A DNA stretch of 64,000 bases from Rhodococcus sp. SBT000017. GTDB lineage: Bacteria > Actinomycetota > Actinomycetes > Mycobacteriales > Mycobacteriaceae. A program made the translations under genes and the position numbers. Below the pieces are notes generated by a model. That model saw only the letters and a list, made by a program, of their open reading frames with translations. It made no database searches and was not told the DNA's origin. Below are positions 17,453 through 26,864 of this stretch, one piece after another. How positions within the stretch are numbered: position 1 is the stretch's first letter; each line of letters begins with the position of its first letter. The stretch covers positions 124,001 to 188,000 of the forward strand of contig NZ_REFU01000002.1 in assembly GCF_003688915.1 (NCBI RefSeq). Reading direction: 5' to 3'.

Positions 17453-18208
17453 CTATCGCAGGGATATCTCAGCCCCGCCGGAGAACATCGAGTCGTGAAC
17501 CTCAAGCGTCGCGGGAACCGCATCCACCGGGATGTCAAACACGATTGTGATATTCTGCGAGAGACCGGGATTGATATCGCCCCCGATCGCGGTTTCTGCC
17601 TCCAAATTGATCGCTGCCATCGCGTCGTTTTCGAATTCACGACCCTGTTCGTCGATCAATTTCTGGTTCGAGCCGAAATAGCTTTGCGCACGGTCGGACA
17701 CATTGGTCACCGTGACACTGACCAGAACGAACTGCCCAAGTGCGTCTTTCTGGAGGTACGGGTTGTCGCCCAGGGTCGTGATTCCCGTCTCGACACCGGT
17801 CACGACGAAACCGAACTTGCCATCGCGCACTTCCTGGCCGATACCCGGTGCCGTCTGCTCAGGTTCTGGTGCGGGAGCAACCGATTCGACCGGAGCAACG
17901 ACCGCAGCAGAAGGAGAATTTCCGGCTGCGATAGGTGCAGCCGTGGACGAGGTTGTGGATTGCGCCGTCGTACTGGATGTCTCCTCGTCACCCCCACCCA
18001 CCATCCCGGCCACTATGAGCACAAGCACTACGCCACCTACCACCCACGGCCACTTCCGCTTTTTCTGCACTGGCGGTTGCGGCTCACCGTACGGCTGCTG
18101 AGGGTAGGGCTGCCCATGCGGAGGCGGGGCACCGTAAGGACCCTGGGGCTGCCCATAGGGGGACTGCCCTGAGGGCTGCGGCTGATTGGGATCGTGCGGA
18201 AATGTCAT
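17453..18208 (-). CDS. DUF4352 membrane-anchored secreted protein, copy A
   Basis: 251 residues. A cytoplasmic Gln/Pro/Gly/Tyr-rich head (SGQSPYGQPQGPYGAPPP) and KKRK precede one transmembrane helix (WPWVVGGVVLVLIVAGMVGG). A Ser/Thr linker follows, then a C-terminal DUF4352 beta-sandwich with GIGQEVRDGKFGFVVTGV, VLVSVTVTNVSDRAQSY, LIDEQGREFEND and EVHDSMFSGGAEISL. DUF4352 is an immunoglobulin-like extracellular module of unknown role. The ATG at 18208 is chosen because CCAGGA lies five bases upstream. It is paralogous to the product of 19084-19707. Confidence 0.8.
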   Translation of the reverse strand: MTFPHDPNQPQPSGQSPYGQPQGPYGAPPPHGQPYPQQPYGEPQPPVQKKRKWPWVVGGVVLVLIVAGMVGGGDEETSSTTAQSTTSSTAAPIAAGNSPSAAVVAPVESVAPAPEPEQTAPGIGQEVRDGKFGFVVTGVETGITTLGDNPYLQKDALGQFVLVSVTVTNVSDRAQSYFGSNQKLIDEQGREFENDAMAAINLEAETAIGGDINPGLSQNITIVFDIPVDAVPATLEVHDSMFSGGAEISLR

Positions 18209-18338
18209 GAAGTCCTGGCCTCTGGTCGAAGTGGTGCCTAGTAGGTATACAACCGGCGAGTCGGAATGTTTCGCTCCAGCTTCGAGGTTCATCCGACCGA
18301 ATGACTACGCGCCGTACAGTCTCCCCATCTCCCCTACT

Positions 18339-19004
18339 CCCCCGCGCTCGTCTGCGGTCCTCCGGAGTGAAAGCCGAAACCGAACACGCATCGACTCCCG
18401 CCGATCGCTTCCGGTGCTGGTAGTCCGCCACCGAGTCGAAGGCCGCCGTCACGCCGACCGAGTCGAAGGCCGCCGTCACGCCGACCGATGTCGAGACGTA
18501 CGTTATCGACTTGTCCCGCTGGAAGCCCAGATCGGCACCCACCTCGACGGCATCGATGTTCGATCCCAGGAACAGGAAGTCTCAATTGTACTCAGCTTCC
18601 TGCCGCTGGATCAGCTCTCGCACAGCAGAATTCGTCCATTCCCGGCTCGCATTCTCGTGACCGTCGGTCATCACGAGCACCGTCAGCGAGCCGGGACGCT
18701 CGTCCTCCGGTATCGCGGCCAGACCGGCACCGACCTCGCTGACGAGCCGGCCGATCGCGTCGTACAACGCGGTGCTTCCCCGCGGCTCGAGCACGAGCGG
18801 CTCGACGTCCTCGATGGGCGCGTTGTCGTAGACCAGCTCGTACCGGTCGTCGAACTGCGCGAGCGTGACCACGGTCCGCCCCTCGGCCTCACGCTCCTTG
18901 GTGATGAACGAGTCGAATCCGCCGCGGGTGTCGTCGGCGATGGAATGCATCGAGCCGGACCGGTCGAGCAAAGCAGCAACGAGGGACAGCTGAAGGTTGG
19001 TCAT
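18339..19004 (-). pseudogene. von Willebrand factor A domain protein, interrupted by an in-frame TGA
   Basis: The start is excellent: AGGAGG-AAACT-ATG. The vWA domain opens with LVAALLDRSGSMHSI (a variant MIDAS DxSGS motif), continues through RGSTALYDAIGRL, and has VMTDGHENAS. At codon 141 (18584-18582) there is a TGA where relatives would have Trp: the preceding EAEYN and following DFLFLGSNIDAVEVGADLGF read as one continuous protein. The frame stays open past 18339, the likely natural end after AFTPEDRRRARG. A 27-bp tandem duplication lies in the part beyond the stop. It is therefore a probable pseudogene; a 140-residue truncated product is still possible. Confidence 0.75.
18431..18484. repeat. 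Two perfect tandem copies of a 27-bp unit
   Basis: The unit beginning CCGAGTCGAAGGCCGCC occurs at 18431-18457 and again at 18458-18484. On the minus strand it duplicates nine codons (VGVTAAFDS) in frame. It lies downstream of the TGA in the vWA pseudogene, so the duplication may have accumulated without selection. Confidence 0.9.
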
Positions 19005-19083
19005 AGTTTCCTCCTTCAGGTCGCAGCCGGAACTGCTCCGAGTGAATTGGATTGAGAGATAAAGGAAGAGCGATTGGCGCCGG

Positions 19084-19707
19084 CTACCGCAGCGCCACCG
19101 TCGTACCGCCCGAGAACGCCGAATCATGCAGCTCGATCTCGGCAGGCACGGTTCCTACAGGGACGTCGAACACGACGGTCGTATCCAGCGCGTTGCCTGG
19201 GTTGATCTGTTCGTAGCCGATGCCCTCGTCGAGGTAGGCAGTCGCGAGGCTGTCGACCGAGTACTGCTTGCCGTCGGCGTCGAGCAGCTTCTGCGAGGAC
19301 GCGTCCAAGCTCTGCGCACGATCGCCGATGTTGCGCACGGACATCATCACCTGGACGTACTCACCCTGAGCAGTCTGCGTCAGGTATTCCGAGCCGACGG
19401 TCGTGACGGGCGGCGCGACGGCCGTGACGATGAACTCGAACTTCCCGTCACGCACTGGGACGCCGATACCCGGCTGAGTCGGCTCGCCAGGGGCAGCAGG
19501 AGCCGCTTCTTCCGACGACGGGGATCCGGCCGGCGCGGGAGCTGTCGGGTTCTCCGACGAACCACCACCGATGAGCCGAATGAGGACACCCAGCACGACG
19601 ATCGCCAATATGACGGTCAGGATCTTGTGGCGGGCAAACCAACTCTTCTTCTGCTCGGGAGCGGGCGGGGCGTACTGCTGCTGGGGGTTCGGGTTGTGGT
19701 TGGTCAT
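19084..19707 (-). CDS. DUF4352 membrane-anchored secreted protein, copy B
   Basis: 207 residues. Asn/Gln/Pro-rich head, EQKKSWFARHK, one transmembrane helix (ILTVILAIVVLGVLIRLIGG), a Pro/Ala/Ser linker, then DUF4352 with GIGVPVRDGKFEFIVTAV, VQVMMSVRNIGDRAQSLD, LLDADGKQYSVD and ELHDSAFSGGTTVAL. It is colinear with copy A in every segment. The ATG at 19707 follows GAGAGGAATTTC, a good Shine-Dalgarno site. The vWA gene lies between the two copies on the same strand, so the three may have been one transcription unit. Confidence 0.8.
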   Translation of the reverse strand: MTNHNPNPQQQYAPPAPEQKKSWFARHKILTVILAIVVLGVLIRLIGGGSSENPTAPAPAGSPSSEEAAPAAPGEPTQPGIGVPVRDGKFEFIVTAVAPPVTTVGSEYLTQTAQGEYVQVMMSVRNIGDRAQSLDASSQKLLDADGKQYSVDSLATAYLDEGIGYEQINPGNALDTTVVFDVPVGTVPAEIELHDSAFSGGTTVALR

Positions 19708-19842
19708 GTCGAAATTCCTCTCGTTCGGCGATGCATCAACCACACCGCAGTCGGCCCTGTCCGCGCCTCGGCTGACCGGTCGGTGTGCCTCCTCCTTTCG
19801 GTCGCATTAGGACAGTGATGCGGGCCGATCGGGCGATCCGCC

Positions 19843-20790
19843 GTGTCGGTGCTCGCCCGTACGCTGCAGTTCGTGAGCACCCACCGAACAGGCACCCTTC
19901 GCCGCAAAGCCTGGACCACGGCGGCGGTGGCCTTCAGCCTGTTCTGCTCGCTCATGACCGCCGGGTTGGCGGGATCGTCCGAAACGCCGGGGTGGAACCT
20001 GGGCATCGGAGTCACGCTCAACCTGATCGCCGGCGTCGCCTTGATCTGGCGACACGAACGGCCATGGGTGGTGCTGGGACTGGCGCTGGCCGGGCCGCTG
20101 TTCTTCGCGACCGATGCGACGGCAGCGTTGATTGCCCTGTTTGCCGTCGGTGCGTTCGCACGAACCAAGCCGCTCGTGATGGCTGCCGTCGCGGTATACG
20201 TCGCGTGCGGGGTGTCGTTGACGTACGACGCGCATCGCAGTCGGTACTACTCCGTACTGACCCTCGGCTCGACGAAGGCCGAGGACGGGTCCATGCCGGT
20301 GGAATGGGACGTCCCAGCGTGGATTCCGTGGGTCGTCGCGGCAGTGCTCGTCGGGTTGGTCCTGGGTGGAGCAATGCTGCACCGCACACGATCCGACCTG
20401 ACGGAGGCTGTGGTCACGCGAGACAAGGTGACGGTGGAGTCCAACGCACTTCGTGAGGAGATGCTTCTCAACGCGGAACGTGCCCGCATCGCCCGCGACA
20501 TGCACGACACCCTCGCTGCCAGCCTCAGTCGCATCTCGTTGTTCGCGGGCGGAATGCAGGTCGACAGCACCGAGGGGCCTAGAAGGTAGCCCAGACGGCC
20601 TAGTTGATTCGGCAGACCGCGCACGATGCGCTCGATGAGCTCAAGCGCATCATCGGCATGCTGCATGGATCGGTCAATGACTCGGACGGGGGCCGGCAGA
20701 GTGTCGAGGGCATTTCCAATCTGGTGAACTCATCGCGGTCGCCATCGCGACCTGTGCGAGTGAGACGACATGGTCGCTGTCGCGGATGAT
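19843..20790 (+). pseudogene. Sensor histidine kinase (NarL-partner type), frameshifted and truncated
   Basis: The first 248 codons encode several membrane helices (about residues 25-165) and a coiled linker ending in the HisKA_3 H-box (ARIARDMHDTLAASLSRI). The frame then stops at 20587-20589 after EGPRR. Coding continues in another frame with IRQTAHDALDELKRIIGML, the natural second helix of the dimerisation domain, as far as ISNLVNSSRS. The ATP-binding domain is absent, and no partner response regulator lies beside it. The loss of the 3' half occurs just before the AT-rich island, so the island's arrival or a deletion at its edge may have removed it. GTG at 19843 or 19873 could be the start. 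Confidence 0.75.
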
Positions 20791-20987
20791 CGGTGCCCAG
20801 ACCGTCGGCGCAACCGTGTGCTGGCGACAGTGATCACTGGCGGCAGTAAAAATGCCGGATCGACCTGCTCAGCATTGGTCTCACCGCGATCAAGACTATT
20901 TGTCGGGGCAAACCCATGGAAAACCGTATGAGGCAGCAGCCGGTGTGTCGACTCCTACGTTCAAGTCATGCTCGCTAGCCTGAACCT

Positions 20988-23116
20988 ATGCCCGACTCCA
21001 AACCTTCGATGCCAGCACAAGTCCGCCATGTCAAAGATGCACTTGTAACGGAATTTTACGGAAGAATCGACCTGAGCGATCTTTCACCGACCAGACAGAA
21101 CGCAGACGATTCCGCATTTCTCACCCGCGCACTTTCCGCTCTATCTACCCGAATGCTGACGAACTGTACGTCGGACGAAGCAGCAATATGCGTCATCGAT
21201 GGCCGCGACGACTACGGGATTGATGCGGTGGGCACTTCAGATACTGCACCGGTAATCTGGCTTATACAAGCCAAATGGAGCAACAAAGGCGAGGCAGGTT
21301 TTGATACCGCAGCTGCGAACAAGCTTGTGCGTGGTTTCAAGAAACTTGACGAACAAGACTTCGACCGCTTCAACTCAAAATTTCAAACGCTTGCACCCAA
21401 GGTTAAATCAATACTGAGCGATCCCAACTGCATGGTAAAATTAGTCGTCGCCATTATGGGGGAGAATGAACTTCACACTGACGTGGAAGAGGTTCTTATC
21501 GACGCGGCCAACGACTTTAATGTCTTCGGAAGAAGCGTCTCTCATCAAATCCTCAAAGGAACAGACTTTCACGCACAAGTACGTGCCGACATTGCGCCTC
21601 AGCCCATCTCTATCACTGCCACCATGGACTCAGGCTGGCACTACCGAGACACGCCATACGAAGCTTACTACGGACTCGTTTCGATGGACGAAGTCGCAAA
21701 CTGGCACCAAACCTTCGGAGACAAACTATTCGCTAAGAATGTTCGCAAATCACTCGGCCTCACCACCGTAAACAAAAGGATAGTCGACACCTTAAACGAA
21801 TCGCCCGAAAATTTCTGGTATTTCAACAACGGAATCACCATAATATGCCAAGAAGTAAATAAAGAATTCTTCAAAAAGAGAGCGGCTGGCGAACCCGTGA
21901 AGATTCATATGCGTGATGCCAGCATTGTAAATGGGGCACAAACGGTAGCCTCTACCGACCTCGCGACCAAAAATACCGAGACCACTCTTACAGACGCGTA
22001 CGCAACGGTGAGAGTTACGGCCTTCAGGAGGCTGAAAAAGATTTCGCGGCGCAGATCACTGAAGCCACAAACACGCAGAACCATATGGAACAAAGAGATT
22101 TTATCGCCATTGACTCGACTCAGGAAAGGATTAGGGAGGAATTCGAGCTCTCGTTGCAGAAGTCATATACCTTCAAACGGGGCGAAATGGACCCTCCACC
22201 AGAACTCGGATGCTCCGTTGTTCACGCGGCCATCGCCCTCGCGTGCGCGCATCCCAATCCAATCTGGGCAATAAATGCCAAACAAAATTCCGATTTGCTT
22301 TGGGAGAAAGGAAGCGGTGGCGCGTATACAGTCTTGTTTGGCAACTCACCAACTGCATTTCAAATTTGGCGTTCGGTACAAGCTATGCGCATGACTGCGG
22401 CCGAGTTGCACTCGATTCGCGACGGTCTAGTGGGTCGAGCTTCCGCCATAATTGACCACGGCGACTTGCTTATACTGCATCTTGTTTTCCAGTTTCTCGA
22501 TACTAATGAGATCGATGACCCCGATCTGGACTGGTCCGCTAAGCTAGCCCAGATTCCACAAACGGTTACGTCAATTGTCTGGATTTTAATTCACAGCCTA
22601 AACGAAGAATTTGGCCTCACCTCTTTTGTTTCAAGCACTTTCGCAAGCACAGATCGAGCACTCAGGCTCGTCGATTTGGTAAAAATTGGATTGGCAAAAG
22701 AGCCCGCTAAGCCAGTCAATATCGACGAGTTCCGAAAGCCGACCAAAACTACTGGCAAGAGGCGTCCAACCGCGGTCAAACTACTTCTTGATGCCAAAAT
22801 TCTTAAAACCGGCACTCCCCTCGCCTACAACATAACGAGCGAAACCGAGCGCAAAGCTATTAGCCGCTGGATCTCACAGGATGCCTCACGGGGACTTGCC
22901 ACCTGGAACGGCGGAACCTCTCGTCCGCTAACATGGAAGTATGACGGCGAAGACTATTCCCCGTCGGGATTAACAACTAAGATTTGGTCCATGGCAGGCT
23001 GGGATGACTCATGGGTTGCGGTGCAGGGACCAAAGCAGTGGTCAGTCCTCGGAGGCGAGACGCTCGCAGAGCTGGCAAGTGCAATATGGTCGGATCTCTC
23101 GAAGTCATCAGATTGA
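20988..23116 (+). pseudogene. AIPR-family abortive infection protein with RAMA-like C-terminus, split by a -1 frame break
   Basis: Two overlapping frames together encode one protein of about 700 residues. The first has a nuclease-like N-terminal region (DYGIDAVGTSDTAPVIWLIQ then AKW) and the AIPR core: NVRKSLG, VNKRIVDTL, FWYFNNGITIICQ, IVNGAQTVAS. The -1 frame resumes the family pattern immediately (EKDFAAQITEATNTQN, MEQRDFIAIDSTQERI) and ends with a RAMA-like module (LLLDAKILKTGTPL, WKYDGEDYSPSGLT, GPKQWSVLGGETLAEL). AIPR proteins are associated with phage resistance and often lie beside restriction-modification genes, as here. Either one base is lost near 22018-22040, or the ribosome recodes at the site described in the next entry. 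The region is markedly AT-richer than its flanks. Confidence 0.8.
22026..22040 (+). other. Possible -1 recoding site in the AIPR gene
   Basis: AGGAGG (22026-22031) is followed after two bases by G-AAA-AAG (22034-22040), with AAA AAG in the zero frame. A -1 slip here would pass from the first AIPR frame into the second. An internal Shine-Dalgarno plus A-rich slip site is the architecture of bacterial programmed frameshifting. The two-base spacing is shorter than the roughly ten bases known from dnaX, so a simple indel remains the likelier explanation. Confidence 0.3.
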
Positions 23117-23244
23117 TTTGCCAACATCTTATTGATCGGGCGGGGAAACTCGATATTCGAGGATTCGGTTTCATTTCTGCACGACCGCACAAATGTAGAA
23201 CCCTGAATGAACCGCCGCGCTGCAACGGTCATCTCAGCAGAAGA

Positions 23245-24213
23245 TTAATGGTCGTCGAGTCGAAGTTCAGGCAAGTCCAGAACTTCTTCGATCACGGATT
23301 CGTTAGACGACATAAAAATATGGTGGCGCTCGTCATTTGTGAGATACGTTAGGAGCTCATCCCTAAGTTTGTGCATACCCTCATAATATGCCCGCATTGG
23401 TGCTGAGTACTCATACGCGGTTCGCGCATCAGGAGCAATTGGAACACGAATCTCTCTATATCGCGTACCCACATCTTCACGATTAGTCTGCATAAATATT
23501 ATGCGATCCCATTGACGGCGCACCGCTTTAAGCGACATTGCCCAGAGCAAGTAGAAATTGTCAAACTCCGCGGAATCGGAAGCGTGAAGTACAAGTATTT
23601 CCTTGGTCAGAACTAGATGCTCTTGACCGGGCATCAATACTGCAAAGTCTCCGATATTTTTGCTGGTTCTGATTGGGGTGAGTAGGTCGAATGGTGCCAG
23701 ACCAGAGGACCCGCCGCGCCAGTATTTCTTCGCCACCACCTCTGTAACTCGATTTGTAGGATTAATATTAACCTGTCCGGCACGCAGATCCGAAACTTTG
23801 ATGTAAGGAACAGTTCCAGTACGCATATCTGCAGAGGGAGAACCATGACCCTGTCGGGCGATAACAGATCCGCGATCAATTAGGTCACCAAGTGAAATTG
23901 ATTCGAATCCTTGCATGTCTTCGCACTTAAGCAAATTTTCAAGGTCAAAGTCGGGACGGTTGTCGAAATACACCGGGACACCGATGTAGGGCTCGGCGAT
24001 TGACTGACTCTCCACCCATCGGGAAGTGTCCGTCGTCTCCCCGTCCAGCAAAGCCGCGATGTCGCGTCGGACGAGATCGTTTACTTTATTAGTTCGCGTT
24101 CCAGTCTCAGCATCGATATCGTAGAGGGTATCCCCATCCTTATTTATTCCAACTGTTGGAGCATAGGAAACAAAGACTTTCCCATTCGTGAACCATTCCG
24201 GGGTGTGAGACAT
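23245..24213 (-). CDS. Type I-like restriction-modification specificity subunit (HsdS-like)
   Basis: 322 residues. The segment ISLGDLIDRGSVIARQGHGS and the nearby VPYIKVSDLRAGQVNIN are typical of target-recognition domains of S subunits. The later FDLLTPIRTSKNIGDFAV and EHLVLTKEILVLHASD match the 'all or part of the allele' region, followed by MSLKAVRRQWDRIIFMQTN and a helical end. Only one recognition domain is evident, so it may act as a dimer or recognise a half site. It starts two bases after the stop of the methyltransferase gene, consistent with translational coupling. It is convergent with the AIPR gene and is AT-rich. Confidence 0.75.
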   Translation of the reverse strand: MSHTPEWFTNGKVFVSYAPTVGINKDGDTLYDIDAETGTRTNKVNDLVRRDIAALLDGETTDTSRWVESQSIAEPYIGVPVYFDNRPDFDLENLLKCEDMQGFESISLGDLIDRGSVIARQGHGSPSADMRTGTVPYIKVSDLRAGQVNINPTNRVTEVVAKKYWRGGSSGLAPFDLLTPIRTSKNIGDFAVLMPGQEHLVLTKEILVLHASDSAEFDNFYLLWAMSLKAVRRQWDRIIFMQTNREDVGTRYREIRVPIAPDARTAYEYSAPMRAYYEGMHKLRDELLTYLTNDERHHIFMSSNESVIEEVLDLPELRLDDH

Positions 24214-24215
24214 GA

Positions 24216-25859
24216 TCAGACCTTCTCAAAAATGTAGAAGTTAGTTTTCGCACGACAGAACCCCTGAAAGGCCTCCATCGGTATATTAACCACACCTCGA
24301 AGAATGAATCTACAATCGAGCCACTTCGGGAACCATGAATATGACGATGAGAAGAAATATGTCTCAGGGAGTACGATTCCCAGTCGGCCGCCCTTCTCGA
24401 GCAGCCGGAAGGCGCGTTCGATGAATACTAGCCCAATCTCAACATCATGATATGGATCGGTTTCGCTTCCACCCTTGCGTGCGATTGTATACTTGTTTCG
24501 AGCTGAATCACTCTTGCTTACTTTCAGATTTTGACCAAAGGGCGGGTTGGTGATTACGACCGAGAACTGCGCGTTATCCATAGCGACCCCCAGTTTGGGA
24601 TAGTCTTTTTCCCACCTATCCTCTCGTATAGAGTCGCCCGAAATGACATTCACCGACCCGTCACCCAGCCCCATGAGAATCGCGCGGGTCAGCTTGACAT
24701 TAATCTGATCGCGGTCGATTCCATACAAATTGCGATGAGCCCAAGTTCTCGCATTTGCTAGCGCATTTGGTCCTTGCGAGCGTCCTGCACGTTCGAGAAG
24801 TTGCAAGTAGGCTTCGGAAAGAAATCCTCCAGTGCCACAAGCCGGGTCGATTACACGGTCTGACACCCTAATGTCCATAATCGAAACTGCGGCTTCAATA
24901 ACGCGACTCGGGGTGTAGTACTGTCCCTCTCCCGCTTTCAAATTGGCGGTGCGGAAGATTTGAAATGCTGCAGAAAGCGCCTCCGGCCGCACTGTCAACA
25001 AGTCTAGACCCGACAGCTCGTAGACCGCTTGATGAATCGAATGATCATCAAGACGGATACTTTCCTCCATTGTGTCTGCGAAAATCTGAGGACGCCTGCT
25101 CCTCAATTTTTTGAACTGCTGATCAAGATTAGCTGCTGTAGCGTGTTCAGTTGCTGAAAGCTGAAAGTCGAGAGGTCTGTCAGGTTCATCTTGACCAATG
25201 GTGTCTGATTCCATTTTTATCAGCAGCAGGTTGCAGATCTCATTCAGCCGTGCTTCCGATCGCGTGGACACGCTGTCTCGTGCAACGATCACGTTCAGGA
25301 GCCTGTAGAAGACCGACTTCAGGACATTGATCTCAGCTGGCTTGAGGTCACCATACGTTAGCGGTTTCTCAGACGGCTTGGAGAAATTCTCACCCGGCTG
25401 TGGAAGACCGTGGTTCCTAAGGTGCTTGAATGTACCGTCTGCAAGACGGTACACTCGAATGTCCTCGGTTCCATTTGTCCAATACCCCATCCGGGCTCTT
25501 GGTTCTCGATTCAGATATATTTCAAGCTGAGAAACACCCTCCATAAGGTTTGGAGCCTTGAACTCAAACACAACGAGAACGTACTCCCACGAACCAATAT
25601 GATCCTCGTCTTGAAACAAGACAAGATCCACCGGCCACCCACTGAATGAACTACTCGTCTCCCTCTTAGCCGCGTCATGTGGAGACTTGGGAACGCGCCA
25701 CTCGGGCTTCCACTGTAGTTGCTCGCGTTTCCAGCCCAGCGTCACTAGCTTTTCGATCGCTGGCAACCGAACTTGCTGATGCTCGGGGCCTGACAGCGTC
25801 CGGCCTGGGCCGTCTTTACTGAAAAGCGTTTCGTTGCCGGAGGGGCTAGCGGTACTCAT
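24216..25859 (-). CDS. Fused nuclease-adenine methyltransferase of a restriction-modification system
   Basis: 547 residues. The N-terminal about 190 residues resemble the HsdR N-terminal nuclease (PD-(D/E)xK) domain: GWPVDLVLFQDED supplies the Asp and LVVFEFKAPNLMEG the ExK, followed by LEIYLNREPRARMGYWTNG. A helical linker leads to an N6-adenine methyltransferase of the HsdM type, with GQYYTPSRVIEAAVSIM, motif I DPACGTGGFLSEAY and motif IV VITNPPFGQNL. A nuclease-methyltransferase fusion with a separate specificity protein is the BcgI-like (type IIB/IIG) layout rather than classical type I; there is no helicase HsdR. It should cut and methylate the same site. Confidence 0.8.
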   Translation of the reverse strand: MSTASPSGNETLFSKDGPGRTLSGPEHQQVRLPAIEKLVTLGWKREQLQWKPEWRVPKSPHDAAKRETSSSFSGWPVDLVLFQDEDHIGSWEYVLVVFEFKAPNLMEGVSQLEIYLNREPRARMGYWTNGTEDIRVYRLADGTFKHLRNHGLPQPGENFSKPSEKPLTYGDLKPAEINVLKSVFYRLLNVIVARDSVSTRSEARLNEICNLLLIKMESDTIGQDEPDRPLDFQLSATEHATAANLDQQFKKLRSRRPQIFADTMEESIRLDDHSIHQAVYELSGLDLLTVRPEALSAAFQIFRTANLKAGEGQYYTPSRVIEAAVSIMDIRVSDRVIDPACGTGGFLSEAYLQLLERAGRSQGPNALANARTWAHRNLYGIDRDQINVKLTRAILMGLGDGSVNVISGDSIREDRWEKDYPKLGVAMDNAQFSVVITNPPFGQNLKVSKSDSARNKYTIARKGGSETDPYHDVEIGLVFIERAFRLLEKGGRLGIVLPETYFFSSSYSWFPKWLDCRFILRGVVNIPMEAFQGFCRAKTNFYIFEKV

Positions 25860-26508
25860 GAGATCTCCATAGCTCTTTCGATGACCCCTACCACGCTAGT
25901 CGAGTGGGAAGTTTCAATGTGTACGTGCACCCTGTGGACTCAGCTACAGCGTAGGGTACGCCTGATTTTGCGACGCTCGTCTCGATGAGGGGTTTAGCCG
26001 TCCGAGCCAGATTCGTTGCTGATCGTCTGCGACCTCTTGATGCGGTGCCTAACGTACTTTCCGTCCCAATAGCCGTCCATCTGGTTGACAACCAATGGAC
26101 GAGGTTACGGCGACGTGTCTTGAAGGAGGTCATCCAGGCGGTCGAGTCCATCAATCGGGTATCGAACAGGATCCGAGGATGTACTTGGGCGTTTCGTACG
26201 CTCGGCCGCGGTCACCGGTCCCGACCTGGATGCGATTGCTGTCTCGCTGCGACGTTCTTTGCGGCCCAGCGAACGGCCGAAGAGCTGCACACGGGGAGCC
26301 CTGCGGGTGAGCAGGCGCATTCTAACACCCAGTACGATCCGAAGTCAGCGACGCTCAGGAGCGCAACACCATCTTGAACTGGAAATGGCTTCTAGGATTG
26401 CCCCCCTTGGGGTGAGTCACCATGAGCTCGCACCGTCAGGCCATATTGCGCGCAGCATCCATAGCGGAGTACAGGACGCTGAGACACCGCTTCCCATCGA
26501 CGGCATGG
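25860..26508. other. 649-bp stretch with no supportable gene
   Basis: It lies upstream of the restriction-modification operon and downstream of the broken AAA cassette. Several short frames exist on both strands, none with a credible start, Shine-Dalgarno and protein-like composition together. A minus-strand run near 26105-26320 (ending IDGLDRLDDLLQDTS) looks the most protein-like but I cannot assign it. The base composition returns from AT-rich to GC-rich across this stretch, so it may be a junction between two acquired segments. Confidence 0.4.
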
Positions 26509-26864
26509 TCATTTGCCATCCAACAGAACTGTCACCCTGCCGCTAAAATACCGCACCTCGTCCACGGTCGGCGCAAGTTCAAAAGCATGTTGTTGCATGC
26601 GTTGCTTAATCGGTTCCATGCCATCGCTGCAGCGTCCGCGTTCTCGGCCGTATCGAGTGACCGAAGAATCACCAACCGCGATCGCATGCTCGGCCGCTCG
26701 ATGTCTACGCCCAACGCCACGCAACGCTCGACTACCAGCTCCTCCAACGCCTGGCGAGCAAGGAACGCAGCCAGGCGCGCCGATCCGCCTGCAGCGCCAT
26801 GACTTCCGTCCAGCAGCAGCTCGGCGCTTCGGAGCGCCACTGCCGGCGACGTTGTCGTAGTCAT
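26509..26864 (-). pseudogene. Small partner of the AAA ATPase, frameshifted near its end
   Basis: The main frame encodes 110 residues (LRSAELLLDGSHGAAGGSAR, ARQALEELVVERC, MRSRLVILRSL, AWNRLSNACNN) and then runs into MLLNLRRPWTRC. One base earlier, the -1 frame reads HAFELAPTVDEVRYFSGRVT to a stop at 26509, which is the expected ending for this family. A single-base loss after SNACNN explains it. The gene begins with ATGA overlapping the stop of the AAA gene, so the two form a unit. Its function is unknown; small all-helical partners of SMC-like ATPases are frequent in defence loci. Confidence 0.6.

Noticed and set aside
17110..17640. A 176-codon minus-strand frame overlapping the DUF4352 gene.
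   Set aside because: It is out of phase with the clearly coding DUF4352 frame and has no plausible start.
18431..18484. The tandem 27-bp units were considered as a regulatory or CRISPR-like repeat.
   Set aside because: Only two copies, no spacer, and they are in frame with the vWA coding sequence, so a simple tandem duplication explains them.
20700..20830. A short plus-strand frame after the kinase remnant reads as a helix (LIAVAIATCASETTWSLSRM).
   Set aside because: No start or ribosome site, and it cannot be assigned to the kinase or any known gene.
25888..26377. Overlapping short frames on both strands between the restriction-modification genes and the AAA cassette.
   Set aside because: None has start, ribosome site and protein-like composition together; possibly fragments but not supportable as genes.
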